Shown here: positions 10,114 to 17,880 of the stretch, one piece after another
How positions within the stretch are numbered: position 1 is the first letter of the stretch
Layout of the letters: every line of letters begins with the position of its first letter
NCBI RefSeq assembly: GCF_014204715.1
Contig: NZ_JACHLY010000001.1
Span: 930,001 to 994,000, forward strand
From: Streptomonospora salina
GTDB taxonomy: Bacteria; Actinomycetota; Actinomycetes; Streptosporangiales; Streptosporangiaceae
Length of the DNA stretch: 64,000 bases
Direction of reading: 5' to 3'
Translations under genes and position numbers: made by a program
The notes under the pieces: model-generated
Databases searched by the model: none
The model's input: only the letters and a program-made list of their open reading frames with translations
What the model was told of the DNA's origin: nothing

Positions 10114-11430
10114 TTACACCGGCGAAGGCGTGTCGATGAGGTTCTGAGCGGCGCGCTTGAACCGGTTGAGGGCGGCCTTCGGCGTCACCGCGCCGGTATG
10201 CACGCCGGTGAAGATCGCGCCGGCGTCCGCTTGCAGCTGGGCCGCTGATCCGCTGAACCAGGCCGAGGGGTCGAACTGCACGGCCTCGGCGGCGCGCCGG
10301 TAGTTCGCCTGCGGCTGCAGATCGGCGTATTCCTGGCTTTCGGTGACCGGCGTGTACGCGGGAACGTGGCCTCCGCCGGCCCAGGTGATGCTGTGCTTGA
10401 GCATCCAGGCGGCGTACTCGACGGCGGCGGCGACGGCGTCCTCGTCGGGTTCTCGGCGCACCGGCAGGACGAAGCAGTGGGAGTCGCCCTGCCCCAGTTC
10501 CTCGCCGTAGATGCCGGGGAAGGGGCGCATGCCGAAGTCCATTCCGGCGTCCTTGAGCGTGGGCAGCTCCCAGTTTCCGGAGAGCATCAGTCCGGCGATT
10601 CCGTTCTGGAAATTGGCGGGGGTGGCCGCCCCGTCGGACGACTGGGGCGCCAGGCCGTCCTGGGAGATGCGGCGCAGAAAGTCCAGGGCCCGCAGCGCCT
10701 TGTCGTCGTCGATGGCCAGTTCACCGTCCAGCGTGAGCTCACCGCCGAGCTGGCGGTAGAGAGACCAGAACGGGCGCCAGGCGTGCGTCGTGTCCATCAC
10801 GACCCCGTACTGGCCGGTGACTTCCTTGACGGCCGCGCACACCTCGAAGAACTCGTCCTCGTCGCTGACGGCGACGAGGTCGCCGTCGGCGTCCAGGACG
10901 CCGGCCTTCTCGCAGACGGGCCGGTTGAAGTAGTTCACCACCAGGTGGGTGTCCAGCGGGATGGCGTAGAGCTCGCCGTCGATCGTGCACGTGTCCCAGA
11001 TGTTGGGCGTGACGGTGTCGCGGGTGATGCCGTGCTGGGCGAGCAGGTCGGTGGGCACCGGGGAGATGAGGGTCCCGGCGCCCAGGCCGCGGAGGCGGGA
11101 GACGTGCAGGGTGGCGACGTCGAAGGCACGCCCGCCGGCGGCGCCCATCGCGAACTTGGTGTAGTAGGGGTTGCCCCACTGGAACGTGGAGGTCTGGAAG
11201 TCGATGCCGGGGTGCTGCTTGCGGTAGGCATCGTGCATCTCGACCATGCGGGCGCCGTCGCCGCCGGTGAAGAGGTTCCACTGGCGCAGCCGCCGCTTGC
11301 CGCTGAGCACGGTGTCGGGCGGGCCGCAGCCGGCCATTGCGGTCCCGGCGGCGGCCAGCCCGCCGGCCAGGAAGGTGCGTCGTCCTAGGGCGGGGGCCGG
11401 CCCGGGGCCGGTTGTGGATCGTCGGCGCAT
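10114..11430 (-). CDS. Oligosaccharide-binding lipoprotein of the CUT1 importer (Tat-type signal)
   Basis: Extracellular binding protein (438 aa). ATG at 11430 has AGGAG five nt upstream. It yields a twin-arginine lipoprotein signal: the basic stretch MRRRSTTG, the RRTFLAGG motif, then AGC with acylatable Cys. The mature part has typical SBP features, such as WNLFTGGDGARMVEMHDAYRKQ near its start, YAIPLDTHLVVNYFN and NFQNGIAGLMLSGNWELP. A longer frame reaching 11739 gives only a GC-rich shadow N-terminus. First gene of the operon with the two permeases. The ligand is inferred from context only. Confidence 0.9.
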   Translation of the reverse strand: MRRRSTTGPGPAPALGRRTFLAGGLAAAGTAMAGCGPPDTVLSGKRRLRQWNLFTGGDGARMVEMHDAYRKQHPGIDFQTSTFQWGNPYYTKFAMGAAGGRAFDVATLHVSRLRGLGAGTLISPVPTDLLAQHGITRDTVTPNIWDTCTIDGELYAIPLDTHLVVNYFNRPVCEKAGVLDADGDLVAVSDEDEFFEVCAAVKEVTGQYGVVMDTTHAWRPFWSLYRQLGGELTLDGELAIDDDKALRALDFLRRISQDGLAPQSSDGAATPANFQNGIAGLMLSGNWELPTLKDAGMDFGMRPFPGIYGEELGQGDSHCFVLPVRREPDEDAVAAAVEYAAWMLKHSITWAGGGHVPAYTPVTESQEYADLQPQANYRRAAEAVQFDPSAWFSGSAAQLQADAGAIFTGVHTGAVTPKAALNRFKRAAQNLIDTPSPV

Positions 11431-11451
11431 TGCGACTCCTCTGCTTTCGCT

Positions 11452-11583
11452 GCGCTGAGTGCGGCCACCCCCCGAAAGGCCGCTGGACGAGGGCGCGTCG
11501 GCGGCGCCCTTGCGGGCCGGGCCGGAGGCGAATGGGGCCGCCTCGGCCGGCCTTCGCGCGGGGAGATCCGCGCGCTGAGTGCG
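11452..11583. repeat. 12-bp direct repeat GCGCTGAGTGCG, copies 120 bp apart
   Basis: Exact copies lie at 11452-11463 and 11572-11583, the first 21 bp upstream of the importer ATG. Two identical direct copies in a promoter region may be regulator sites. The sequence is not a palindrome and chance cannot be excluded. Confidence 0.35.
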
Positions 11584-11704
11584 TATTCGGCGTACGACTG
11601 TTCCGATGTGTCGCGGTATGTGTGCGTTTCGTCTGCGGATGCGGGTGCACGTGCCCGCACCGTCGGCCGCCGGCGGGTGGGCCGGGGCGGCCGGCGCGGG
11701 CCGG

Positions 11705-11737
11705 GGGTGCGGCCGCAGGGATCGCACCCGCGGCCGC
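11705..11737 (-). terminator. Alternative hairpins after araA
   Basis: Two mutually exclusive stems begin 10 nt beyond the araA stop. GGGTGCG (11705-11711) pairs with CGCACCC (11723-11729). Alternatively the two copies of GCGGCCGC (11709-11716 and 11730-11737) pair with each other. Likely terminator of araR-araB-araD-araA. There is no T-tract. Confidence 0.5.
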
Positions 11738-11746
11738 ATTCGCGTG

Positions 11747-13144
11747 TCAGACCTGGACGAACTCGACGTCGGCCATGTCGCAGAAGACCTTCCAGTCGGC
11801 CGCGGTGCGGCCCAGGTTCATCACCATGTGGTGGGTGCCGCCGGCGCGCAGCCAAGCGTCCATGCAGGCGCGCACGCCCGACGCCGGGCGGAACTGGCCG
11901 TAGGGCATCTCCAAAGCGGGCAGCTTCTGGGAGTCCAGGACCTCGCCTTCTGCCACCACGAGCCGGAAGCGCTCGCCGCCCAGGGCGACGAGGGACGCCA
12001 GCGTCGCCGGTCCGGGCTGGATGCGGAACAGCAGCGTGGGCGGGTCGTCCAGGCCGCCGATGCCCAGCGGGCGCTTGATCAGCCGCACCGGCTCGTCGTC
12101 GCGGGCGACCTTCCAGTTGCCCTCCCCCATGTGGCTCATCAGGATCGAGTCGGTGGGGAAATCCATCGCGTACATCTCGGTGAAGTGCCCGTCGCCGGCG
12201 AGCTCGTGGCCGGCGTAGACGATGGACGCGGCCAGCGCGTCGCCCTCGCCGGCGAACCCGTAGCCCTTGGCCATCAGGTTGGAGGCCGAGGCCATGGGCA
12301 GCCGCGCGAACCGTCCGTCCTCGGCGATGGCGTCGAAGTGCGTGGAGTAGGCACCGCAGCCGCGGTCGGCCAGCAGCCGCTCCAGGCCCAGCTGCATGCG
12401 GGCGTGGTCCTCGCGCTCGTGGTCGGGCAGGCGCTCGTCGATTTCGAAGCGCTCGTTCTCCTCGGCCATCAGCGCCTCGACCTCCGAGGAGGGCAGCTCG
12501 GCCATGGTGCGGTGCAGCTCGCCGGGGGCGATGTAGGCGATCTCGGGGCCGAGCTTGCGCATCCAGGCGGTCTCGTCGACGCGGGCGTCGCCCATGCCGT
12601 TCATGGGGTAGCCGACGACGCCGACCTTGAGCCGCTTCCAGGCGGTGACGGCGCGGGCGGCGCGCGCCCAGCGGCCGACGCGCTCGCGGAAGGCGTCGCC
12701 GGGCCACTCCTCGGTGACGACGTCGAAGGAGCGGCCGGCGCGCACCATGGCGTTGGCGGTGTCCTGCGCACCGTGGATGCCCTGGTTGTAGGTCATGTCG
12801 TCCATGTCCCACTCCGGTGTCACCACCGGATCGGGCTGGATGTTGGCCAGGCACAGGGGCAGCCGCGCCTCGTGCAGCGCCCGGGTGACGCGCAGCGAGG
12901 GGCCGTAGGTGAGCATGACGACCAGGACTCCGTCGAGGCCGTCGTTCTCGAATCCCCGCATCGCCCGCTCGGCGTCGTCGCGGCCGCGTACCGGGTCGGC
13001 GACGACGCAGTCGGCCACGTCGGCCAGGCTGTCGGCGATACTGCGCGCATAGTCGGCTTGCCGGTCGGTGATGCCCGGGATCATGTCGTCGTAGAGGGGC
13101 TGCATGATGCCGAGGATCCCGATGGTGGGAAGGCGTTCGCTCAC
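11747..13144 (-). CDS. araA: L-arabinose isomerase, actinobacterial fucose/arabinose-isomerase-like family
   Basis: Converts L-arabinose to L-ribulose, the first step of arabinose catabolism. The 465-aa protein resembles the broad L-fucose/L-arabinose isomerase fold. It has an N-terminal Rossmann-like half (LPTIGILGIMQPLYDDMIPG, VLVVMLTYGPSLRV) and a C-terminal half with possible metal ligands (THFDAIAEDGR, MSHMGEGNWK). It differs visibly from E. coli-type AraA, so the assignment leans on the neighbouring araB, araD and araR. GTG at 13144 overlaps the araD stop as GTGA. The hairpins at 11705-11737 follow. Confidence 0.82.
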   Translation of the reverse strand: MSERLPTIGILGIMQPLYDDMIPGITDRQADYARSIADSLADVADCVVADPVRGRDDAERAMRGFENDGLDGVLVVMLTYGPSLRVTRALHEARLPLCLANIQPDPVVTPEWDMDDMTYNQGIHGAQDTANAMVRAGRSFDVVTEEWPGDAFRERVGRWARAARAVTAWKRLKVGVVGYPMNGMGDARVDETAWMRKLGPEIAYIAPGELHRTMAELPSSEVEALMAEENERFEIDERLPDHEREDHARMQLGLERLLADRGCGAYSTHFDAIAEDGRFARLPMASASNLMAKGYGFAGEGDALAASIVYAGHELAGDGHFTEMYAMDFPTDSILMSHMGEGNWKVARDDEPVRLIKRPLGIGGLDDPPTLLFRIQPGPATLASLVALGGERFRLVVAEGEVLDSQKLPALEMPYGQFRPASGVRACMDAWLRAGGTHHMVMNLGRTAADWKVFCDMADVEFVQV

Positions 13145-13845
13145 GAGTCGGTCCCTTTTCTCTGGCCGTAGACGTTCTGGTAGCGGTCGTAGAGGGCGTC
13201 GATGTGCTCTTGGGCGAGCCGGTCCACGGGCCCGTGCTGGCGGGCCAGGTGCACGGTGCGGGCGACGTCCTCGCACATCACGGCGGCTTTGACGGCGGAC
13301 TTGGCGTCCTTGCCGACGGTGAAGACCCCGTGCTGGGCCATCAGCACCGCCGGCGACCGGTGGCCGCTGAGGGTGGCGACGATGCCGCGGCCGATGTCGT
13401 CGCCGCCGATGAGGGCGAACGGCCCCACCGGGATGTCGTCGCCGAACTCGTCGGCCATCGCGGTGATGGCGCAGGGGATGGATTCGCCGCGGGCCGCCCA
13501 GGCGGTGGCGTAGGTGCTGTGGGTGTGCACCACCCCGCCGACCTCGGGCATGTGGCGGTAGACGTAGGCGTGGGCGTCGGTGTCGCTGGAGGGCGAGCAC
13601 CCGTCCTCGACGGGGGTGCCGTCCAGGTCGCAGACGACCATCGAGTCCGGGGTCAGGTCCTCGTAGGTGACGCCGCTGGGCTTGATGACGATCAGGTCGG
13701 TGCCGGGCACCCGCTCGGAGATGTTGCCGCTGGTCCAGGTGACCAGGCTCCAGCGGGTCAGCTCGGCGTGCAGGGCGCACACCTTCTCGCGGGCGGCGCG
13801 CACCGCTCGGGCGGTGTCCGGGGGGAGTGTGGACAGTGCAGTCAT
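13141..13845 (-). CDS. araD: L-ribulose-5-phosphate 4-epimerase
   Basis: Epimerises L-ribulose 5-phosphate to D-xylulose 5-phosphate, the link to the pentose phosphate pathway. The protein (234 aa) is a class II aldolase-fold enzyme. TSGNIS at 38-43 and KPSG near 55 form the phosphate site. Zinc ligands are expected at His107/His109 in VVHTHS and His172 in QHGVFTVG. ATG at 13845 has GAAGGA four nt upstream. The GTG four codons earlier is less likely. It follows araB by 15 nt and overlaps araA by 4 nt. Confidence 0.94.
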   Translation of the reverse strand: MTALSTLPPDTARAVRAAREKVCALHAELTRWSLVTWTSGNISERVPGTDLIVIKPSGVTYEDLTPDSMVVCDLDGTPVEDGCSPSSDTDAHAYVYRHMPEVGGVVHTHSTYATAWAARGESIPCAITAMADEFGDDIPVGPFALIGGDDIGRGIVATLSGHRSPAVLMAQHGVFTVGKDAKSAVKAAVMCEDVARTVHLARQHGPVDRLAQEHIDALYDRYQNVYGQRKGTDS

Positions 13846-13860
13846 GGCGTCCTTCACCGG

Positions 13861-15549
13861 TCAGGCAGTACGGCTCTCGTTGCGGACGGCGCGCAGCCGG
13901 TGCAGCGCGTCGCTGCCGCCGCGGCCGAAGTGGTCGTGCAGTTCGGTGTAGACGGCGTAGAGCCGGTCGTAGGCGGCGGCGCGCTCGGGGTCGGGCAGGA
14001 CGGCGTCGCGGGTGGCGCCGCCCATGGCCGCCGACGCGGCCGCGATTCCGGGGTAGGCGCCGGCCGCCACGGCGGCGTGGACCGCCGAGCCCAGTGCCGG
14101 CCCCTGTTCGGAGTCGGCGACGTGCAGGGGGCGGTTGAGTACGTCGGCGTAGATCTGCATGACGTAGGCGTTGCGCTTGAGGCCGCCGGCGACGGTGACC
14201 TCCTCGACGGGGACGCCGGAGTCGACGAACGCGTCGAAGATGGTGCGGGTGCCGAAGGCGGTGGATTCCACCAGCGCGCGGTAGACCTCCTCGGGCCGGG
14301 TGGCCAGGGTCAGCCCGCAGATCATGCCGGAGAGTCCGTGGTCGACCAGCACGGAACGGTTGCCGCTGTGCCAGTCCAGGGCGACCAGCCCGTGGGCGCC
14401 CACGGGCTGGTCGGCGGACTTGCGCGAGAGCAGGTCGTGGGCGGAGATCCCGAGTTCGTCGGCTTCGCGCCGGTACTCGGCCGGCAGGTAGCTTTCGGCG
14501 AACCAGGCGAAGATGTCGCCGACGCCGCTCTGCCCGGCCTCGTAGCCCCAGTATCCGGGGGCGATGCCGTCGCGCACCGCGCCGCACATGCCCGGCACCT
14601 CGGCGAAGGACGCGCCGTTCATGACGTGGCAGGTGCTGGTGCCCATGACGGCCAGCATCCGGCCGGGTTCGACGGTCTGGGCCGCGGCGGCGGTGACGTG
14701 GGCGTCGACGTTGCCCACGGCCACCGCGACGCCTTCGGGAAGGCCGGTGAGGGCGGCGGCGGAGGCGGACAGGCCCCCGGCGCGCTCGCCCAACTGCATC
14801 AGCGGGTGGGCGAGCTTCTCCTCGGCGAAGCCGGCGAAGTCGGGGTGCAGTGCGGCCAGGTAGTCCCGGTCGGGCCAGGCGCCGTCCTGGTGGATGCCCT
14901 TGTAGCCGGCGGTGCAGACGTTGCGGGTCTCGGATCCGCACAGCACCCATACGATCCAGTCGGCGGCCTCGATCCAGCGGTCGGTGCGCCGGTAGACCCC
15001 GGGGTCCTCGCGCAGGACCTGCAGGCCCTTGGCGAACTGCCACTCGGAGCTGATCTTGCCGCCGTAGCGCCCCAGCCACTCCTCGCCGCGCTCGGCGGCC
15101 AGGGCGGTGATGTCGTCGGCTTCGCGCTGGGCGGCGTGGTGCTTCCAGAGCTTGGCGTAGGCGTGCGGCCGGTCGGCGAACTCGGGCAGTTCGCACAGCG
15201 GGGTGCCGTCGGCGGTGGTCGGCAGCACGGTGCAGGCGGTGAAGTCGGTGCCGATGCCGACCACGCGCTCGGCCGGCACGCCGGCGGCGGCCAGCGCCTC
15301 GGGCACGGTCGTGCGCAGCACGGCGCGGTAGTCCTCGGGGACCTGCAGCGCGGTGTCGGGGGCGAGCGGGATACCGGATCCGGGCAGAGCCTGCGAGACG
15401 ACGCCGTGCTCGAACTCGTGGACGGCGCCGGCCAGTTCGGCGCCGTCGGCGACCCGGACGACGACCGCGCGCCCCGACAGGGTTCCGAAGTCGACGCCGA
15501 TCACGACATCGTCGTTGTGAGCGCTCACATTCGTGTCTTTCTCGTCCAT
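13861..15549 (-). CDS. araB: Ribulokinase, FGGY family
   Basis: Phosphorylates L-ribulose with ATP. The 562-aa protein has the two-domain FGGY kinase plan. The N-terminal phosphate loop is IGVDFGTLSGRAVVV, substrate-side motifs include GIGTDFTACTVLP and GNVDAHVTAAAA, and the C-terminal signature is GGLKRNAYVMQIYADVLN. GGAGGAATCCC directly before ATG 15549 is a strong ribosome site. It starts 29 nt after araR. Codons 7-11 contain a perfect 14-bp palindrome that is probably an AraR operator. Confidence 0.95.
   Translation of the reverse strand: MDEKDTNVSAHNDDVVIGVDFGTLSGRAVVVRVADGAELAGAVHEFEHGVVSQALPGSGIPLAPDTALQVPEDYRAVLRTTVPEALAAAGVPAERVVGIGTDFTACTVLPTTADGTPLCELPEFADRPHAYAKLWKHHAAQREADDITALAAERGEEWLGRYGGKISSEWQFAKGLQVLREDPGVYRRTDRWIEAADWIVWVLCGSETRNVCTAGYKGIHQDGAWPDRDYLAALHPDFAGFAEEKLAHPLMQLGERAGGLSASAAALTGLPEGVAVAVGNVDAHVTAAAAQTVEPGRMLAVMGTSTCHVMNGASFAEVPGMCGAVRDGIAPGYWGYEAGQSGVGDIFAWFAESYLPAEYRREADELGISAHDLLSRKSADQPVGAHGLVALDWHSGNRSVLVDHGLSGMICGLTLATRPEEVYRALVESTAFGTRTIFDAFVDSGVPVEEVTVAGGLKRNAYVMQIYADVLNRPLHVADSEQGPALGSAVHAAVAAGAYPGIAAASAAMGGATRDAVLPDPERAAAYDRLYAVYTELHDHFGRGGSDALHRLRAVRNESRTA
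15516..15529. promoter_or_regulatory. Putative AraR operator inside the araB start (TGTGAGCGCTCACA)
   Basis: Perfect 14-bp palindrome covering araB codons 7-11, 20 bp inside the gene. It shares TGTNAGCGCTNACA with the palindrome upstream of araR. LacI-family proteins bind such sites with a central CG. Repression here would act as a roadblock or by looping to 16684, about 1.17 kb away (inference). Confidence 0.6.
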
Positions 15550-15578
15550 GGGATTCCTCCGGGCCGGGGGCGGCCGGC

Positions 15579-16619
15579 TTAGGCGCGGTCGGGGTCGGGG
15601 GCGGGGGCGGTGCTGACTCGGGCGACCAGGCGGGCAGGCACGACGCTGCGTGCCGTGTGGGGGGACGTGGCTCCGGCGGGGGCCTCCAGCATGTCGATGA
15701 GCAGTTCGATGCCGCGGCGGCCCACGTCGCTGAAGTCCTGGGCCACCGTGGTCAGCGGCGGGGTGAAGAACTCGGATTCGGGGATGTCGTCGAAACCGAC
15801 GACGCTGACGTCGTCGGGCACCCGCACACCGGCTTCGCCCAGCGCGCGCAGCGCACCCAGCGCCATCTGGTCGTTGGCCACGAACAGGGCCGAGACGTCG
15901 GGGTCGCCGGCCAGCTGCGCGCCGATGCGGTAGCCGGAGCGGGGCCGCCAGTCGCCGTAGAGCGCGTCCGGCTCCTCGACTCCGGCCTCGGCCAGCGCCC
16001 GGCGCCAGCCGGCGATGCGCCCCTCGGACTCCAGCCAGTCGTCGGGCCCGGCGATGTGGTGGACCGTGCGGTGGCCGAGGTCGAGCAGGTGGCGCGTGGC
16101 CAGGTAGCCGCCGCCTTCCTGATCGACGCAGACCACGGGCAGGTCCGGGGCCTCGCCGCCCTCGACCGCCACGACCGGGCGGTCGGCGGGCTGGCCGGCC
16201 AGCCCTTCGACGACCGCGCGCTTGGGCGCGATGACGATGTAGCCCTCGACCGACTGCTGGGCGAGGTAGTCCATCGCCTCGCTGACGGCTTCGCGGGTGA
16301 CCGTCTGCAGGGTCACCACGCTGAGGAAGTAGCCGTCGGCGCGGGCGGCGTGCTCGATGCCCGACAGGGTCTGGGCGGGGCCGTAGTGGGTGGTGTCGAA
16401 GGCGACCACCCCGATGACGCCCGTGCGCCGGGTGACCAGCGCCCGCGCCGAGGAGTTGCGGCGGTAGCCCAGTTCCTCGATCGCGGACTGGACCCGGGTC
16501 TGGGTCTCGGAGCGGACGTTGGGGTGGCCGTTGAGCACGCGCGAGACGGTCTGATGGGACACTCCGGCCAGCCGCGCGACATCGGCCATGACCGGACTGC
16601 GCCCAACGGGTACCGACAT
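15579..16619 (-). CDS. araR: LacI-family transcriptional regulator of arabinose genes
   Basis: 346-aa repressor-type protein. The helix-turn-helix and hinge occupy residues 10-50 (VMADVARLAGVSHQTVSRVL, then NGHPNVRSET). A periplasmic-binding-protein-like effector domain follows, with GVIGVVAFD, VFVAND-like LFVANDQMALGALRAL and VGFDDIPESEFFTPPLTTV. AGGAG lies 5 nt before ATG 16619. It is the first gene of araR-araB-araD-araA, so repressor and pathway share one transcript and autoregulation is likely. The effector is probably L-arabinose or a pathway intermediate (inference). Confidence 0.9.
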   Translation of the reverse strand: MSVPVGRSPVMADVARLAGVSHQTVSRVLNGHPNVRSETQTRVQSAIEELGYRRNSSARALVTRRTGVIGVVAFDTTHYGPAQTLSGIEHAARADGYFLSVVTLQTVTREAVSEAMDYLAQQSVEGYIVIAPKRAVVEGLAGQPADRPVVAVEGGEAPDLPVVCVDQEGGGYLATRHLLDLGHRTVHHIAGPDDWLESEGRIAGWRRALAEAGVEEPDALYGDWRPRSGYRIGAQLAGDPDVSALFVANDQMALGALRALGEAGVRVPDDVSVVGFDDIPESEFFTPPLTTVAQDFSDVGRRGIELLIDMLEAPAGATSPHTARSVVPARLVARVSTAPAPDPDRA

Positions 16620-16683
16620 GCGTACTCCTGCTGCATCGACGTTGCGGAGCGCGCGGTGTGCGCTCTGGTGACGTGAGCAACAT

Positions 16684-16697
16684 TGTTAGCGCTAACA
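16684..16697. promoter_or_regulatory. Putative AraR operator upstream of araR (TGTTAGCGCTAACA)
   Basis: Perfect 14-bp palindrome 64 bp upstream of the araR ATG. It matches the classical LacI-family operator form with a central CG and shares TGTNAGCGCTNACA with the site inside araB. It is likely the autoregulatory operator of the ara operon. Confidence 0.7.
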
Positions 16698-16874
16698 TTC
16701 ACCCCCGTCAAGAGGGCGGACCCGACCCGGCGCACAACAGGTCGGCAACACCGCCGAACGGCACCCGGAGTGACGGCGCGGATGCGCGCAGCGTCCGCCG
16801 CGGGCGTCCCGGAGGCCGGCGGGACCGGTCGGCGGCGGCCCCACCGCCCCAGCCCACCGCTCCGGCGGCGGTTC

Positions 16875-17669
16875 TCAGCCGCCGGACGCGGTCGCGACCA
16901 CCACCGTGGCGCCCGTGTCGTCGTCGGCGGCCACCTGCGCGTCGAACCCGTCGGCGGCGGCGACGGCCGCGGCTGCCGACGCCTGGCGCTCACTCACCTC
17001 GAAGTACAGCCGTCCGCCCGGAGCGAGCCAGTCCGGCGCCGCGGCACTCACCCGGCGCAGCGCCGCCAGGCCGTCGCCGCCCCCGTCCAGCGCCGCCCGC
17101 GCCTCGTGTTCGCGCGCCTCGCCGGGCAGCAGTGCGATTTCGGCCGTGGGCACGTAGGGCACGTTGGCCATCAGCACGTCGACACGTCCGCGCAGCCCGC
17201 TCGGCAGCGGATCGTAGAGATCGCCGGCGTAGACCCGTCCGCCGGCGTCGGCGAGGTTGCGCCGGGCGCACCGCACGGCCGCCGGGTCGACGTCGGCGGC
17301 GTACAGCTCGGTTCCGGGGCGGGCGTCGGCCAAGGCCGCCCCGAGGGCGCCCGACCCGCAGCACAGGTCCACCGCCACCGGCCGTTCCGGCGCCAGCTCC
17401 ACCGCCCGGCCCACAAGGAACTCGGTGCGGCGGCGCGGCACGAACACCCCGGGTTCGAGGGCCATGCGCCGTCCGCAGAAGTCGGCCCACCCCACGACGT
17501 ACTCCAGCGGCTCGCCGGCGACGCGCCGCCCGATCTTCGACTCCAGGTCGGCGGTGGTCGGTGCGGCGGGGATCAGGATCGCGGCCTCGTCCTCGGCGAA
17601 GACGCAGCCGGCCCGGCGCAGCCGGGCGACGACGGAGGAGAAGGCGGGATGTGACGAAGGAATCGACAT
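16875..17669 (-). CDS. PrmC/HemK-related N5-glutamine methyltransferase-like protein
   Basis: SAM-dependent methyltransferase (264 aa) related to release-factor glutamine methyltransferases. It has an N-terminal helical domain, the SAM loop VAVDLCCGSGALGAAL, acidic AADVDPAA and the active-site motif NVPYVP. True PrmC has NPPY. The NVPY form marks a separate actinobacterial paralogue family of unproven substrate. ATG at 17669 is preceded by GAAGG, and a start 11 codons upstream is possible. The gene stands alone between the ara operon and dgt. Confidence 0.85.
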   Translation of the reverse strand: MSIPSSHPAFSSVVARLRRAGCVFAEDEAAILIPAAPTTADLESKIGRRVAGEPLEYVVGWADFCGRRMALEPGVFVPRRRTEFLVGRAVELAPERPVAVDLCCGSGALGAALADARPGTELYAADVDPAAVRCARRNLADAGGRVYAGDLYDPLPSGLRGRVDVLMANVPYVPTAEIALLPGEAREHEARAALDGGGDGLAALRRVSAAAPDWLAPGGRLYFEVSERQASAAAAVAAADGFDAQVAADDDTGATVVVATASGG

Positions 17670-17719
17670 GACGGCCTTCGGGGATCGTCGACGGGAGCGC
17701 ACACCGCACCCTACAGCCG

Positions 17720-17745
17720 GAGCCGCGCCCCTGGGGGCGGGGCTC
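17720..17745 (-). terminator. Hairpin downstream of dgt
   Basis: Arms GAGCCGCGCCCC (17720-17731) and GGGGCGGGGCTC (17734-17745) pair with one mismatch around a 2-nt centre. It lies about 135 nt past the dgt stop and before the methyltransferase gene, so it may end the dgt transcript. Confidence 0.4.
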
Positions 17746-17782
17746 CAGCTGCAAAGCGCGGCGTGCGCTCGGCGGCACGCCG

Positions 17783-17825
17783 GCTCGCTCGCGGGGCGAG
17801 CTGCGCCCCATTGCCGCAGCTCTCG
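17783..17825. repeat. Dispersed intergenic element, copy A
   Basis: A 43-bp core matches the copy at 32267-32309 at 34 of 43 positions without gaps. Blocks GCTCGCTCGC, CTGCGC and CCGCAG are identical. Weaker similarity continues downstream (GGTGCC, TCCCCGGGC). It lies in the gap between dgt and the methyltransferase gene. Confidence 0.6.
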
Positions 17826-17880
17826 TGGTGCCGGTGTCCACGGGATTCCCGAGGGGTGCCTGCACCTTCGTCCCCGGGCT

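Larger units (their letters stand above)
11431..11746 (-). other. Intergenic region: end of araA operon and promoter of the importer operon
   Basis: No gene was found here. It must hold the promoter of the binding-protein operon. I could not place a convincing -10/-35 pair, and no copy of the TGTNAGCGCTNACA palindrome is present. It contains the 12-bp direct repeat and the post-araA hairpin listed separately. Confidence 0.6.
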
